DNA of 64,000 nucleotides from Gonocerus acuteangulatus (GCA_946811695.1 OX328123.1:31337399-31401398); one strand, 5' to 3'; shown: positions 1-14,062, counted from the first letter of the stretch. The notes: generated by a model from the sequence alone, not told the origin. Numbers and translations are program-made.

Positions 1-3000
1 GAAGATGGAGATGAATCCATCGAAATATTCCGGGAAGAAGTGAGGAGGAGTACCACCGCTGGAGAAAAATGCCGTTCCATCTAAAAATACTATCCCAGCG
101 ACGAAAAATAACATCAAACATATAAAACCTTACGGCGAGGAAAATAGAAGCAGGAGGAGAGAAAAAAAGACGCAATACCATCAGCGCTGCCAACGGACAG
201 AATCCCAACTACACCAGGGAGCTTCAACACCATTCGTCCGCCGATACTGTGGCTAGAGGGGTGAAAAGGAGCCCAGATCGAGAAAAATGTCATTCCCTTG
301 GCTACCACCGAGGAAGAAACAAGTACCTGGCTGAAGAAGATGGAGATGAATCCATCGAAATATTCCGGGAAGAAGTGAGGAGGAGTACCACCGCTGGAGA
401 AAAATGCCGTTCCATCTAAAAATACTATCTCAGCGACGAAAAATAACATCAAACATATAAAACCTTACGGCGAGGAAAATAGAAGCAGGAGGAGAGAAAA
501 AAAGACGCAATACCATCAGCGCTGCCAACGGACAGAATCCCAACTACACCAGGGAGCTTCAACACCATTCGTCCGCCGATACTGTGGCTAGAGGGGTGAA
601 AAGGAGCCCAGATCGAGAAAAATGTCATTCCCTTGGCTACCACCGAGGAAGAAACAAGTACCTGGCTGAAGAAGATGGAGATGAATCCAACGAAATATTC
701 CGGGAAGAAGTGAGGAGGAGTACCACCGCTGGAGAAAAATGCCGTTCCATCTAAAAATACTATCCCAGCGACGAAAAATAACATCAAACATATAAAACCT
801 TACGGCGAGGAAAATAGAAGCAGGAGGAGAGAAAAAAAGACGCAATACCATCAGCGCTGCCAACGGACAGAATCCCAACTACACCAGGGAGCTTCAACAC
901 CATTCGTCCGCCGATACTGTGGCTAGAGGGGTGAAAAGGAGCCCAGATCGAGAAAAATGTCATTCCCTTGGCTACCACCGAGGAAGTAACAAGTACCTGG
1001 CTGAAGAAGATGGAGATGAATCCATCGAAATATTCCGGGAAGAAGTGAGGAGGAGTACCACCGCTGGAGAAAAATGCCGTTCCATCTAAAAATACTATCC
1101 CAGCGACGAAAAATAACATCAAACATATAAAACCTTACGGCGAGGAAAATAGAAGCAGGAGGAGAGGAAAAAAAGACGCAATACCATCAGCGCTGCCAAC
1201 GGACAGAATCCCAACTACACCAGGGAGCTTCAACACCATTCGTCCACCGATACTGTGGCTAGAGGGGTGAAAAGGAGCCCAGATCGAGAAAAATGTCATT
1301 CCCTTGGCTACCACCGAGGAAGAAACAAGTACCTGGCTGAAGAAGATGGAGATGAATCCATCGAAATATTCCGGGAAGAAGTGAGGAGGAGTACCACCGC
1401 TGGAGAAAAATGCCGTTCCATCTAAAAATACTATCCCAGCGACGAAAAATAACATCAAACATATAAAACCTTACGGCGAGGAAAATAGAAGCAGGAGGAG
1501 AGAAAAAAAGACGCAATACCATCAGCGCTGCCAACGGACAGAATCCCAACTACACCAGGGAGCTTCAACACCATTCGTCCGCCGATACTGTGGCTAGAGG
1601 GGTGAAAAGGAGCCCAGATCGAGAAAAATGTCATTCCCTTGGCTACCACCGAGGAAGAAACAAGTACCTGGCTGAAGAAGATGGAGATGAATCCATCGAA
1701 ATATTCCGGGAAGAAGTGAGGAGGAGTACCACCGCTGGAGAAAAATGCCGTTCCATCTAAAAATACTATCCCAGCGACGAAAAATAACATCAAACATATA
1801 AAACGTTACGGCGAGGAAAATAGAAGCAGGAGGAGAGAAAAAAAGACGCAATACCATCAGCGCTGCCAACGGACAGAATCCCAACTACACCAGGGAGCTT
1901 CAACACCATTCGTCCGCCGATACTGTGGCTAGAGGGGTGAAAAGGAGCCCAGATCGAGAAAAATGTCATTCCCTTGGCTACCACCGAGGAAGAAACAAGT
2001 ACCTGGCTGAAGAAGATGGAGATGAATCCATCGAAATATTCCGGGAAGAAGTGAGGAGGAGTACCACCGCTGGAGAAAAATGCCGTTCCATCTAAAAATA
2101 CTATCCCAGCGACGAAAAATAACATCAAACATATAAAACCTTACGGCGAGGAAAATAGAAGCAGGAGGAGAGAAAAAAAGACGCAATACCATCAGCGCTG
2201 CCAACGGACAGAATCCCAACTACACCAGGGAGCTTCAACACCATTCGTCCGCCGATACTGTGGCTAGAGGGGTGAAAAGGAGCCCAGATCGAGAAAAATG
2301 TCATTCCCTTGGCTACCACCGAGGAAGAAACAAGTACCTGGCTGAAGAAGATGGAGATGAATCCATCGAAATATTCCGGGAAGAAGTGAGGAGGAGTACC
2401 ACCGCTGGAGAAAAATGCCGTTCCATCTAAAAATACTATCCCAGCGACGAAAAATAACATCAAACATATAAAACCTTACGGCGAGGAAAATAGAAGCAGG
2501 AGGAGAGAAAAAAAGACGCAATACCATCAGCGCTGCCAACGGACAGAATCCCAACTACACCAGGGAGCTTCAACACCATTCGTCCGCCGATACTGTGGCT
2601 AGAGGGGTGAAAAGGAGCCCAGATCGAGAAAAATGTCATTCCCTTGGCTACCACCGAGGAAGAAACAAGTACCTGGCTGAAGAAGATGGAGATGAATCCA
2701 TCGAAATATTCCGGGAAGAAGTGAGGAGGAGTACCACCGCTGGAGAAAAATGCCGTTCCATCTAAAAACACTATCCCAGCGACGAAAAATAACATCAAAC
2801 ATATAAAACCTTACGGCGAGGAAAATAGAAGCAGGAGGAGAGAAAAAAAGACGCAATACCATCAGCGCTGCCAACGGACAGAATCCCAACTACACCAGGG
2901 AGCTTCAACACCATTCGTCCGCCGATACTGTGGCTAGAGGGGTGAAAAGGAGCCCAGATCGAGAAAAATGTCATTCCCTTGGCTACCACCGAGGAAGAAA

Positions 3001-3099
3001 CAAGTACCTGGCTGAAGAAGATGGAGATGAATCCATCGAAATATTCCGGGAAGAAGTGAGGAGGAGTACCACCGCTGGAGAAAAATGCCGTTCCATCTA

Positions 3100-3104
<5 letters not shown>
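1..3104. repeat. 335-bp satellite array, about 9.25 copies
   Basis: Head-to-tail array with a 335-base period; the left edge is cut by the window. Copies are almost identical: I see only scattered changes, such as those near 430, 690, 987, 1246, 1805 and 2769, plus one extra base in an A-run near 1165 that makes one 336-base unit. The unit is purine-rich on this strand. Near-identity implies recent amplification or strong homogenisation. The minus strand is open in two frames per unit, but the period is not a multiple of three and nothing resembles a known protein, so I do not call genes. The last copy changes directly into (TA)n at its 'aaata'. Confidence 0.95.

Positions 3105-3138
<34 letters not shown>
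3103..3138. repeat. (TA)n closing the satellite array
   Basis: Eighteen TA units start inside the satellite unit, at the point where other copies read 'aaatactatc'. The array therefore ends at, or was broken by, a microsatellite expansion. Confidence 0.9.

Positions 3139-5245
<2,107 letters not shown>

Positions 5246-5302
<57 letters not shown>
5246..5302. repeat. (TA)n
   Basis: Uninterrupted TA run of nearly 60 bases. Confidence 0.9.
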
Positions 5303-5305
<3 letters not shown>

Positions 5306-5335
5306 AACACGATAGTGGCCAGAGTATTTGTTTTT

Positions 5336-6320
5336 TCGTCACGAAACGTGGTATACAGCGTTCAATTAACAAACGAGTGAACGAGTTCGTAAACCACTAA
5401 AATCGGTCCAACGGAAGGGGGGGGGGGGGGGGTTTATCCTGGACCCAAAACAGTTATTTGACTATGCCAGCCGTATTTTTTGATATATTTCAACGAAACT
5501 TGGTATTCGTAGTGGTAATCTACAAAGAAAAGTGTGTTGTAAAAATAAACGAAATCGGTCCATTAGAATGGGGGGTTTACTCCGGACCCACATTACCAAT
5601 TTGCCATTACCAGCCGTAACTTTTGTTGTGTTTCGACGCAGAGTTGGGCAAACGTTAGCGCGCGCTAAAAGCTGATGATACCTCTCCGCTAATTTAGCGA
5701 AACTGTAGAAAGCCAGCGCTAATAATTAGCGGTTAGCGGCGGCAGTGCGCTAACCGCTAATCTATTTATGAAATATCGTAATTGCTAATAGCTTAAGCTA
5801 TAGTTACAAGTTGTAACTATAGCTTAAGCTATTATTACAATGTAGTTACAAGTTGTAACTATAGCTTAAGCTATTAGCAATTACGATATTTCATAAATAG
5901 ATTAGCGGTTAGCGCACTGCCGCCGCTAACCGCTAATTATTAGCGCTGGCTTTCTACAGTTTCGCTAAATTAGCGGAGAGGTATCAGCTTTTAGCGCGCG
6001 CTAACGTTTGCCCAACTCTGTTTCGACGAAACTCGGTATTCGTAGTGGTAATCTACAGAGAAAAATGTGTCGTAAAAAGAAACTTAATCGGTTTGTTAGA
6101 AGGGGGGGGGGGTTACTCCGGACCCAAATTATTAATATACTCATACCGGTCGTAATTTCTGCGGTATTGTAACGAAACTCGGTATACGTCGTGGGTAATT
6201 CATAAGAACGAAGTGTTGTTAAATTGAGCTAAATGTCAATTTAAGCCCCCTATCGGAAAGGGGGGTTACTTTGTACTACATTTCAATAGAATTAGCCTGC
6301 CGTAGGTTCACAAAGCCGCC
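5336..6320. repeat. Diverged ~145-bp tandem repeat with G-tracts, split by a MITE
   Basis: The phrase 'cgaaactcggtattcgtag' and variants recur near 5340, 5492, 5636/6025 and 6170. If the 382-bp MITE and its target duplication are removed, the spacing is about 142-153 bases. Each unit also has 'atcggtccattagaa', a G-tract (up to 16 G at about 5418-5433) and 'ctccggaccca'. Diverged relatives of the unit appear near 38280 and 52730-52890. Non-coding. Confidence 0.8.
5639..6020. mobile_element. Palindromic hAT-type MITE with 8-bp target duplication
   Basis: Almost perfect inverted repeat of 382 bp. The ends read CAGAGTTGGGCAAACG inward from both sides. The octamer TTTCGACG lies immediately outside both ends (5631-5638 and 6021-6028). 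An 8-bp duplication with CAGAG-type ends is the usual signature of the hAT superfamily. The arms are dense in TTAGCG/CGCTAA motifs, which could be transposase sites (inference). There is no coding capacity. The insertion splits one unit of the surrounding tandem repeat. The element at 29690-30678 has closely similar ends. Confidence 0.93.
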
Positions 6321-7027
6321 GCGAGGAGCGCTTTCTACCAGTAGGTGGAAGTCCCCCTACAGTCCTGTATCCTCATCCTGCATCAGTTCAAAAGACGAAA
6401 ACATGAAGTTTTTGTGTATTTATTAAGTTCATGTTTTTATTTTATTGATATAGGATATTTTAAGAAAATTATTCGGGAATGCAATCTACACTACCGAAAT
6501 TCTGAGGAAAGTGATTAGTTATGCAGCTCCTGCGTAACGGACTTTTTTTAATTCTTGTGTACTCATAAGAGATTAATTGATCCGCTATTCTGGAGTGTTG
6601 CGTGGGAGCTTGGAAGGGCTGGATGGTAAGGAATATTCTCCAAGCAAAGGTCCGCAAAGACTAACACCAATTGGAAACTTCAAGAATCCTAAACTAGTTT
6701 CTTGGAGCGAATTGTCCCTCAGAGTGAAACAATCAATGAAAACTTTCTTCCGCCAAAACTTTACTCCAATTTAATTGAATTCCGTGCTGATATAGAAGAA
6801 TCAATACAAACACACACACACAAACACGTTCATTCAGAAATCTATCTTGTACTGCATTACATAACATACGACGTAATATTATGTTCTACATTATGTATAT
6901 TGTGACTATTAATATCACTAAAATGGCAAATATTACAGGTATATCAGCTAATTATTGATTCTGAATGGAAATCATGTACATTTTCAGAAGAAGTTTTCTT
7001 TCAATACACCGTTTATTAACATTTAGA
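6321..7027. other. No gene recognised
   Basis: Mixed-composition DNA with a short (CA)n near 6809-6825. Overlapping short frames on both strands show no protein motifs. Confidence 0.45.
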
Positions 7028-7085
7028 CAAGGCGCTAATGGCCAAGATGTAGATGCGCCGTTAAAAAAAAAAAAAAAAAAAAAAA
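7028..7085 (+). mobile_element. Solo SINE tail with poly(A)
   Basis: 'aggcgctaatggccaag' followed by 'gatgcgccgtt' and more than 20 A. This is the tail shared by the 5S-headed and tRNA-headed SINEs of the window, here without a recognisable head. Confidence 0.7.
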
Positions 7086-7095
7086 TTAACATTTA

Positions 7096-7297
7096 GACCC
7101 GATGGCCGTGAGGGTTAAGGCGTGAGCACTTAACACTCCGTGCCTAAGGTCGTGGGTTCGATTCCCACTAGGGGTGGTGGCTTTTCTTTCGAAAAAAGAA
7201 AAGGCATCAGCCCTATCCTGGCTAGAAAAGGGTGGTAACCTATAGATAACCCGTCCTAAAATTCGTAGTTAGTAATAAATGGACGTTAAAATTATAA
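7096..7297 (+). mobile_element. tRNA-derived SINE, family C
   Basis: The tRNA-like head has an A-box-like 'TGGCCGTGAGG' (7103-7113) and a canonical B box 'GGTTCGATTCC' (near 7155). The body contains 'aaaagggtggtaacctata', nearly the same module that follows the 5S head in the 5S SINEs (for example at 48126). Relatives are at 38402-38490 (minus) and 40918-41012. Confidence 0.8.
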
Positions 7298-7499
7298 ACA
7301 TCTTTAAAAATAACATTGTACACTTGTTAATCAAGATAATTAAGGAAATATTTATGACTCCACATAATGGAATTTAAAGTTAAAATAAGCCATAATAATT
7401 AAATTAATTACAAATATGGTAGATAAAAAGCACATTATTACCGTCAATAAAAAAAAAAATAATATGAAAAAAATAAACCTATAAAAGATATTAGGAGAA

Positions 7500-7538
<39 letters not shown>

Positions 7539-7653
7539 AATTTGAACCACCTATATTTTGTGATCTATGGGGCCTGAAAGGAGAAAATCTGGCAATTCCG
7601 GATTAAGTCGGTAGGCCAGCCTCATAAGCGGGTTTCCTCCCTATGAAGGGAAC
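7500..7653 (+). mobile_element. 3' end of a Helitron-like element (HLE) with (TA)n
   Basis: After (TA)n comes 'caaatttgaaccaccta', then 'tggcaattccgg', then a hairpin of the form GGGTTTCCTCCCT...AGGGAACC and 'GGCTAA'. The same order is found at the 3' ends of HLE copies at 22709, 27160, 31448 and 51039. Only the 3' part is present here. Confidence 0.7.
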
Positions 7654-7744
7654 CGGCTAATACAAAACATTAAATAAAACAATAACTGAAAGATTGTAGG
7701 AACAAATAAATAATAGAGTATCTGATAGTTTATTTTGATATAAA

Positions 7745-7909
7745 AATCATTATTATTTTTTATTTATTTTTTTTTTCGTCTTTAACGGCGCATCAACTAT
7801 TTGGCTATTAGATGGCTATCTACAGGTTGCCACCCTTTTGTAATGCCAACAGCACGTGGTTGGTCACCCATTCAGGTACTGACCACGTACCCTTTTTTGG
7901 CCGTTGGCT
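7745..7909 (-). mobile_element. 5S-rRNA-derived SINE with internal deletion
   Basis: On the minus strand: 'GCCAACGGCC' (5S start), a jump caused by a deletion, 'GGTCAGTACCTGAATGGG' (the 5S C-box region), 'CGTGCTGTTGGCATTAC', the body 'AAAAGGGTGGCAACCTGTAG', the tail 'GATGCGCCGTTAAA' and an A-rich run. Most of the 5S internal promoter is missing, so the copy should be silent (inference). Confidence 0.8.
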
Positions 7910-9160
7910 AAACATAAATTAGCTTAACGAAACGCGCTAAGAGAACGCAGATCCTGCAAGTCGAACATATTCCACCTAAAAACACTGACATCTTCAAAGC
8001 ATTTAACAAAATATTGGAAAACTAAATACATTGTTAAAAGGAGGTTATCTTTTATTCGCTCTGAATAACGCTGTCATTGTCAATTTATAAATATCCACTC
8101 TTTGTTGTCAGAACAGTGGAAAATTGTTCCTTTAACCTTTACAAAGCTAACCTAAATCCCTAACCTTACAATATATCAGTACATTTCACGGAGTGAAATA
8201 TTTTCAATATGGAAATGGGAATGAATAAAGAAAACCCTAAGGGAGGAATTATGCGGAGTTTTTTTTTCCGTGTTATACATATTTCATGAGAAGAACTGTA
8301 TAAAGAATCAGGGATGTTATCTTCATAATCTGATTAGGTTATAAATATGTATTCATCCTGATTGGGTGGATTGAAGCTTGATTAGAGGCAATAGATACTA
8401 GAAGGAAGAGTATTGATAGTGTGTTACCAACATGATTGAATATGATATACATATCTTAGTATTATACTGTTACGATCGTCACTCATACCATTAAAGGGTT
8501 AATACGCCATCATTATTCTACGTTGTTACAAACGAGTCCGTGCAAAACGGAATATTGTTTTTATGTTCTTATCTGTATTAGACACTGGTATATACAAGAC
8601 TTAATTACTTTTTCCGTTGTGCATTGCCAAGGTCACATAAACACGTAGAAAGTTCTTTTAGCGCGTTTCCTCTCCCTCTCCGTAAAGTGGAAACCCGATT
8701 ATGGTGTCACCCAAAGACTTGGCAATCCGGAAGTGCCGAATAGAGTAAAGCACTTTTCAGAACTCATAAATCACGCTGCTTTAAATTTGAATAAAATTAT
8801 GTAAATCATTTATTTCTTTTGATTTTGGTTAGTTATAAATTTGGGCTAATGTCTTAACTTCTATAAAAATTGTCTTTGTAATAAATAAATTTTCTATATT
8901 ACAAATTGAGTCACCCCAGTTAACCTCTTTACAAATAAATGGATCAATATTTGAATATTCTGCTGTAATTAATATTTTAAAGACGCCTTATCTGATAAAT
9001 TTATCGAGGTATTTTGGAAAAATTCATTCAAAAAATATTGGAAAATTTTCCCTATTAATTTTCCCCAAAAGATTAATTGATTGTATAATTTTCTAAAAAA
9101 AAAAAAAAAAAAAAAAAAAAGAAAAGGGAAAAAGGGTAGTATAAGTAATTTATAATGTTG
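7910..9160. other. No gene; isolated HLE 3' end and poly(A)
   Basis: An HLE 3' terminus (minus) lies at about 8658-8740, with 'ttagcgcgtttcctc', its hairpin partner and 'caatccggaagtgcc'. A long A-run is at 9097-9120, just before the LINE 5' region. The remainder is AT-rich and shows nothing recognisable. Confidence 0.5.
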
Positions 9161-9550
9161 ACAATCACAGTCAGCTGTTTGGCCCTGGTTGCTAGTGACG
9201 CTTGCTAATTTTCAGTGGTTCTTTTTTTCAATTTTAAGTGGTTTTTTCTTTAAATTTCTTTTAATATTTATTGAGAATAGTTTAATTTAAGTGTTCAGAT
9301 CAAGTTTATGTAGTTTTTTCACCTAGTAATAGCCTATGAGGGAAGATATTTAATATTGAAGTTTGCTAACCTGAAGCTAGAGGAGGAGCCAGATCCATTG
9401 TTGGGACAGGAGGCTGCCTTCAATTGTTTCTTCACTCAGGGAGTAGACTTTACATTATAAACAATTCTTTTTCTTTTTATATTTATTATTTTTTCTTGTA
9501 TTTATATTTAATTTATTTTAGTATTGTTAATATAAAGTACATCTTACTCC

Positions 9551-10810
9551 ATGGATATGGAAAATAATATAATTATAGAACCTAAACCCCCGGATCCCGG
9601 GGTTTCTTCAATAAATAGCTTTAAATTTGAGTTACCACCCGGTCGGTGGACAAAAAAATTTCTTGTTATGACCTTAGCCCCTAATAGAGAAAAGAAAACC
9701 TTTCGCGATTTCAGCCCTTTTAAAATTTGTAGATTCATTAAAAGTTTTGGTCCTCAAATAAATGTTAAATTTTTGAAATCAGGTATAATAATTTTAGAAA
9801 TTTCAAACGAAAAAGATTTTATTAATCTGGGAAAAATTAAATCTTATGAAAATTATAATATACAATTCTCCTTACACAGATCTCTAAATTTTTCCAAAGG
9901 AGTCATCACTTGCGATGAATTCCTTCATTGTACAGAAGATGAGCTTAAGGAAGAATTAGCCAAACAAAATGTAGTCGAAGTTAAGAGAATATTCAAAACT
10001 ATAAACGGATCAAAAATTCCAACTCCATCTATCATTCTGACATTTAATCGGTCTGATCTACCTGAAAAGATAGTTTTAGATTTTTTAAGTGTGCGAGTCA
10101 TTCCGTATTATAGACCTCTAATATGTTTTAATTGTTATGGATATCGGCATGGAAGACGTCAGTGCAGAGAACCAGTTTCCCTGTGCGGTCGATGTGGATT
10201 GGCAAAGCACGAGGGAGAATGTGAGGCGAAGTGCCTCCATTGTACGGGTCCCCATCCGGCCTGGTTTTCCTCATGTCCGATATATAAAAAAGAAAAACAG
10301 ATAGAGGAATACAGAAGAAAGCATAAAGTATCCTATTTCCAAGCAGATAAATCCCTCCAGCCTAGAGTACAGGTTCATCCTAGTACCTCTCATAGTTACT
10401 CGGAGGTCGCCTCAGCATTACCAACTAAAAATATACTCCTAGAACAATTCGAAAAACTGACATGTCTAGTACAATCTCTTGCTGAAAAAATAAATTTTTT
10501 AGAATCATCAATAGGTAATAAATCTCCCCAATTAGTTAAAAATAAAACTGAAAATAAAAATAAATCTAAAATTCCTTCTAACCAAAAATTATCAAACACA
10601 TTGGAAATATCAATAATTCCCGACCCTAAACAGAATATTTCTCAATCAAGCCAACTACCCCTTCCAAAAATAGGAGATAAAAGGACTAGACCTCCTTCCC
10701 AGAATTCTACTCCTTCGTCATGTGGCTCTCCAACATCCTCTCGTGAGGATGACGGGGATTCGAATCCCAAAATTCGTAATAAATACAAAAACAAAACAAC
10801 AAAAAAATGA
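9551..10810 (+). CDS. LINE ORF1 protein (gag-like, three zinc knuckles), 419 aa
   Basis: An open frame of 419 codons. Cysteine/histidine knuckles lie in the centre: C192-x2-C195-x4-H200-x4-C205, then C212-x2-C215-x4-H220-x3-C224, then C228-x2-C231-x3-H235-x6-C242. The N-terminal ~185 residues resemble the nucleic-acid-binding part of I/Jockey-type ORF1 proteins. The C-terminal ~170 residues are Ser/Asn/Lys-rich and probably disordered. ORF1 proteins of this kind coat the element RNA in a ribonucleoprotein and chaperone nucleic acids (family knowledge). The start follows a T-rich leader; ATG9551 and ATG9557 are close alternatives. No break is seen in this frame, although the element as a whole is dead. 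Confidence 0.88.
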   Translation: MDMENNIIIEPKPPDPGVSSINSFKFELPPGRWTKKFLVMTLAPNREKKTFRDFSPFKICRFIKSFGPQINVKFLKSGIIILEISNEKDFINLGKIKSYENYNIQFSLHRSLNFSKGVITCDEFLHCTEDELKEELAKQNVVEVKRIFKTINGSKIPTPSIILTFNRSDLPEKIVLDFLSVRVIPYYRPLICFNCYGYRHGRRQCREPVSLCGRCGLAKHEGECEAKCLHCTGPHPAWFSSCPIYKKEKQIEEYRRKHKVSYFQADKSLQPRVQVHPSTSHSYSEVASALPTKNILLEQFEKLTCLVQSLAEKINFLESSIGNKSPQLVKNKTENKNKSKIPSNQKLSNTLEISIIPDPKQNISQSSQLPLPKIGDKRTRPPSQNSTPSSCGSPTSSREDDGDSNPKIRNKYKNKTTKK

Positions 10811-11611
10811 ACATCGCCATTATAATAATTATTTATTTATTTATTAAACAAAAACACATGGTTATGTCTTCTCAATCTCCAACATCAGTTCAATGTGTTT
10901 TTCCTTTTCCTTACACAATAATGCTAAATATGTACTCCCAAATACTAACTACTATTTCGTCTCTAGAACTCTTTCCCAACAATTTATTTTTACAAGCACA
11001 TAATACAATAGTCATATTAGAGTTAACATATATTATGTTTATAAAAATGTACTTGAAATAACTTCCTATATAAATTTATTAATGAACATAATTCGAAATA
11101 ATTACTTCAATATTGCTAGCATCATAAAACTTTTAAATCTCCAAAGCTTTGCTATTTTAGCTAAATCGCGTATAAATATTGATTTTCACATTTTTCCGCG
11201 ATTTTCAGATAATACATTTAGGGAAACTGCTCCTATTATTGACATACCCCCAATTATTGACACTCATACTTTCAATTAAAAAAATAAGCGTTTGGCGCCA
11301 CCTATAAATTTAAACTTAGCACCAATGGGTTCGGAATCGTATCTACTTGTTTTCTACCAAAAACAAGTTTGCTATAAAGAACACCACAGTTGAGGTCAAG
11401 ATTTTCCCTTTAGCTTTGGAGATTTTCAGAGAATGTAGCTGATTTGCTAGTGTTTCTGCTTAGAAGGTGAGTGCTTATTTTTCCTATTTTTCAGTCCCCA
11501 TTTCTTTTTTTTTTTTAGCGGAACTGTTTCTGAAACAGTTTATAGTCTTTCTTAGATATAATTCAACCTTTTTAAGTGCTCATTTTGAATAAATAACGTT
11601 ATTTTGAGGGT

Positions 11612-11860
11612 GTCAATAATAGGGTAGAGAAAAACCACTTTAATCCAATTATTGACACTCTGTCAATAATAGGAATTTTGATGAAATCTTTGTTTTGGTG
11701 CCTAACAAACTGGATTTTTAATGCTCAACAAAACGGTGTTTTACTTTCCCAAAAATAATGAAGGGGTCCAATTTTTGACAGGGGGTGTCAATAATAGGTA
11801 AAGTATGTGTCAATAACTGGAATACATTTTTCCAATTATTGACAACCTCAAGTTGCCAGT
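11612..11860. repeat. Left subterminal cluster of 'TGTCAATAATAGG' motifs
   Basis: At least six direct or inverted copies of the TTATTGACA core lie within 250 bases, in the variants 'TGTCAATAATAGG' and 'CCAATTATTGACA'. This matches the terminal repeat itself and the right-side cluster. Confidence 0.8.
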
Positions 11861-12144
11861 TATTGACATAACTAATCCACTTATGCAAATTCGAAGTTTA
11901 TGATAAATTATCGTACCAACCTATGAGTCTTTTTTCAGGCTCGACTACATTTGTATGATTCTATTATGTTGTGGAAGTAGGCATGTAAAATGGCTCCCAT
12001 AAAGATCGATTCACACTATACGTACCGTCTCCGACAGGCCACCGTCCAGCATCCGACAGGCAAAATATTCTTTAATGTCCTAATAGGAAAACCAACAAAC
12101 TCCAAGGTCTCCACCACAAATGATTTATTTTATTCACCCACAAA

Positions 12145-12180
12145 GCATGCTTTTGGAGTCTACAGCTCCATCCTCAGTGC
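12145..12180 (-). ncRNA. Hammerhead-like motif, left PLE arm
   Basis: On the minus strand 'CTGAGGA' is followed by a possible 4-bp stem (GGAG/CTCC) and then 'AAAAGC', where the right arm reads 'GAAAGC'. The pattern CUGANGA-stem-GAAA is the hammerhead ribozyme core, and hammerheads have been reported in Penelope-like elements. Activity is not shown, and this copy has lost the G of GAAA. Confidence 0.4.
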
Positions 12181-12684
12181 TTCTACAGCATAGAAAAACA
12201 AAAAATATATAATCTTTAACACCGGAGAATAAGCTTATCAAATAAATTTGAATTGTCAGAACCCATTTAAAAAACAATCAATGCAATCATAAAAACAATT
12301 AAATCCTAAAACACAAAACACGTAATCAACCTCACAAGCATTCATACTCAAATATACATTAAAAACAGCAAAATACACACTTTCTGTCCAAGCACACGAC
12401 CGAAAAATAAATAAATAAGTACAACATAAAAAACACACTAGTATATCACAAGTTAAAAATAAAAATAAAACCTAATGCTGAGGTACCCACCCAGTTCTTC
12501 ACTGCAGGCGGTTCACCCGTTGACTGAGGTCTCTTCTTGGGAACTCTCCGAGCCGGGATAATCCTTCTTCAGTCCCGTATTTCAAACGCCATGTATCCGT
12601 CCTCGTATTGAGATTATCTTTATTGTGGTCTTCTTTTTGCAAATGCGTGAACATTTCCGAAGAGTTATACGTCATATGCTCATA

Positions 12685-12753
12685 ATTACTTTATGATAGC
12701 TCATCGCTATCATTACGAAGCTCATCATAAAAAAACTAAAATAAAATAAATAA
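12685..12753 (+). mobile_element. 69-bp retroposed tail with 11-bp target duplication
   Basis: A 69-bp block ending in an A-rich tail ('aaaactaaaataaaataa') interrupts the inverted PLE arm. ATATGCTCATA flanks it on both sides (12674-12684 and 12754-12764), and the intact right arm (near 13421-13431) shows the empty site. This is the signature of target-primed retroposition of a severely truncated LINE or SINE. Confidence 0.8.
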
Positions 12754-12953
12754 ATATGCTCATAACACCTCTTCTTCAATTTTCGTCCACACTGTCCAAT
12801 ATAAGACGCCTCACGCGATGTACATTTCATCTTGTAAATCCCAGACTTCTCCACTAAGGGTACTTTTTCCTTGGCATCACACAGTAGAGACTTTAAAGAG
12901 CCAAGGTTTTTGATATATAGGCATTATATAGGAAGCCCACTTTCACAGATACC

Positions 12954-13706
12954 ATGATTCCATCTGACTCGAGTCATAGTTATAGGCACAAGTTGTCTAG
13001 TTTTATATATTTAGTTGACCGAATGCTGAGGTTCCCACTTAGTAAAGGAGACTATCAAAATGAACTAAATACCATAAAACACCTAGCACAGGTGAATGGT
13101 TATGGAAAATCGTTAGTGGATAAACTGGTAAAGAGACGTCTCAAAAAAAAAATATATGGGAAAGTTGGGGACAAAGATGAGTCGCATAAAACATCGATCA
13201 AATGGTGTTCTATGCCATATATAGAAGGTCTTTCAGACAAGTTGGGGCAACAGTTAGGTAGCCAAGGAATAAATGTGGCTTGCTCTTTAAAGTCTCTACT
13301 GTGTAATGCCAAGGAAAAAGTACCCTTAGTGGAGAAGTTTGGGATTTACAAGATGAAATGTACATCGTGTGAGGCGTCTTATATTGGACAGTGTGGTCGA
13401 AAATTGAAGAAGAGGTGTTATGAGCATATAACGTATAAATCTTCGGAAATGTTCACGCATTTGCAAAAAGAAGACCACAATAAAGAGGCCCTAGATGTAA
13501 CTTTGTTGCACAATGTTAAAAAGGGGTATAAGATGAACCTCCTAGAAGGGATTGAGATTAAATTAGATAAACTAATAAATAAAGGTAATAATCTCAATAC
13601 GAGGACGGATACATGTCGTTTGAAATACGGGACTGAAGAAGGATTATCCCGGCTCGGAGAGTTCCCAAGAAGAGACCTCAGTCTACGGGTGAGCCGCCTG
13701 CAGTGA
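12954..13706 (+). pseudogene. PLE reverse transcriptase C-terminus plus GIY-YIG endonuclease, truncated
   Basis: The 250-codon frame starts inside the RT. Coding similarity extends upstream of the ATG through 'YRKPTFTDT' at about 12927-12953, but a stop lies just before it. Residues 1-60 fit the RT thumb region of Penelope-type enzymes. Residues 128-160 hold the GIY-YIG nuclease core, with G130-I131-Y132, Y143-I144-G145 and R149. Such enzymes nick target DNA and reverse-transcribe the element RNA. The catalytic RT palm is absent, so it cannot be functional. About 110 aa of the same region is also encoded in inverted orientation at 12500-12880. Confidence 0.82.
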
Positions 13707-14027
13707 AGAACTGGGTGGGTACCTGAGCATTAGGTTTTATTTTTATTTTTAACTTGTGATATACTAGTGTGTTTTTTATGTTGTACTTATTTATTTATTT
13801 TTCGGTCGTGTGCTTGGACAGAAAGTGTGTATTTTGCTGTTTTTAATGTATATTTGAGTATGAATGCTTGTGAGGTTGATTACGTGTTTTGTGTTTTAGG
13901 ATTTAATTGTTTTTATGATTGCATTGATTGTTTTTTAAATGGTTTCTGACTATTCAAATTTATTTGATAAGCTTATTCTCCGGTGTTAAAGATTATATAT
14001 TTTTTGTTTTTCTATGCTGTAGAAGCA

Positions 14028-14062
14028 CTGCGGATGGAGCTGTAGACTCCGAAAGCATGCTT
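14028..14062 (+). ncRNA. Hammerhead-like motif, right PLE arm
   Basis: 'CTGCGGATGGAG', a seven-base loop, 'CTCC' and 'GAAAGCATGC'. The A of CUGA is mutated to C here, while the GAAA box is intact; the left arm has the reverse situation. Together the two arms support an ancestral CUGAGGA-stem II-GAAA core. Probably inactive in this copy. Confidence 0.4.

Noticed and set aside
342..376. CENP-B-box-like 'atcgaaatattccggg' in each satellite unit
   Set aside because: It matches about seven of the nine fixed positions and needs a one-base shift. That is too weak to claim centromere function.
7096..7175. True tRNA gene
   Set aside because: It has A and B boxes, but acceptor and anticodon arms do not pair properly and a SINE body follows.
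12256..13949. Identical 60-codon frames at 12256-12438 (minus) and 13767-13949 (plus)
   Set aside because: They are the two inverted copies of the PLE 3' region; no protein features.
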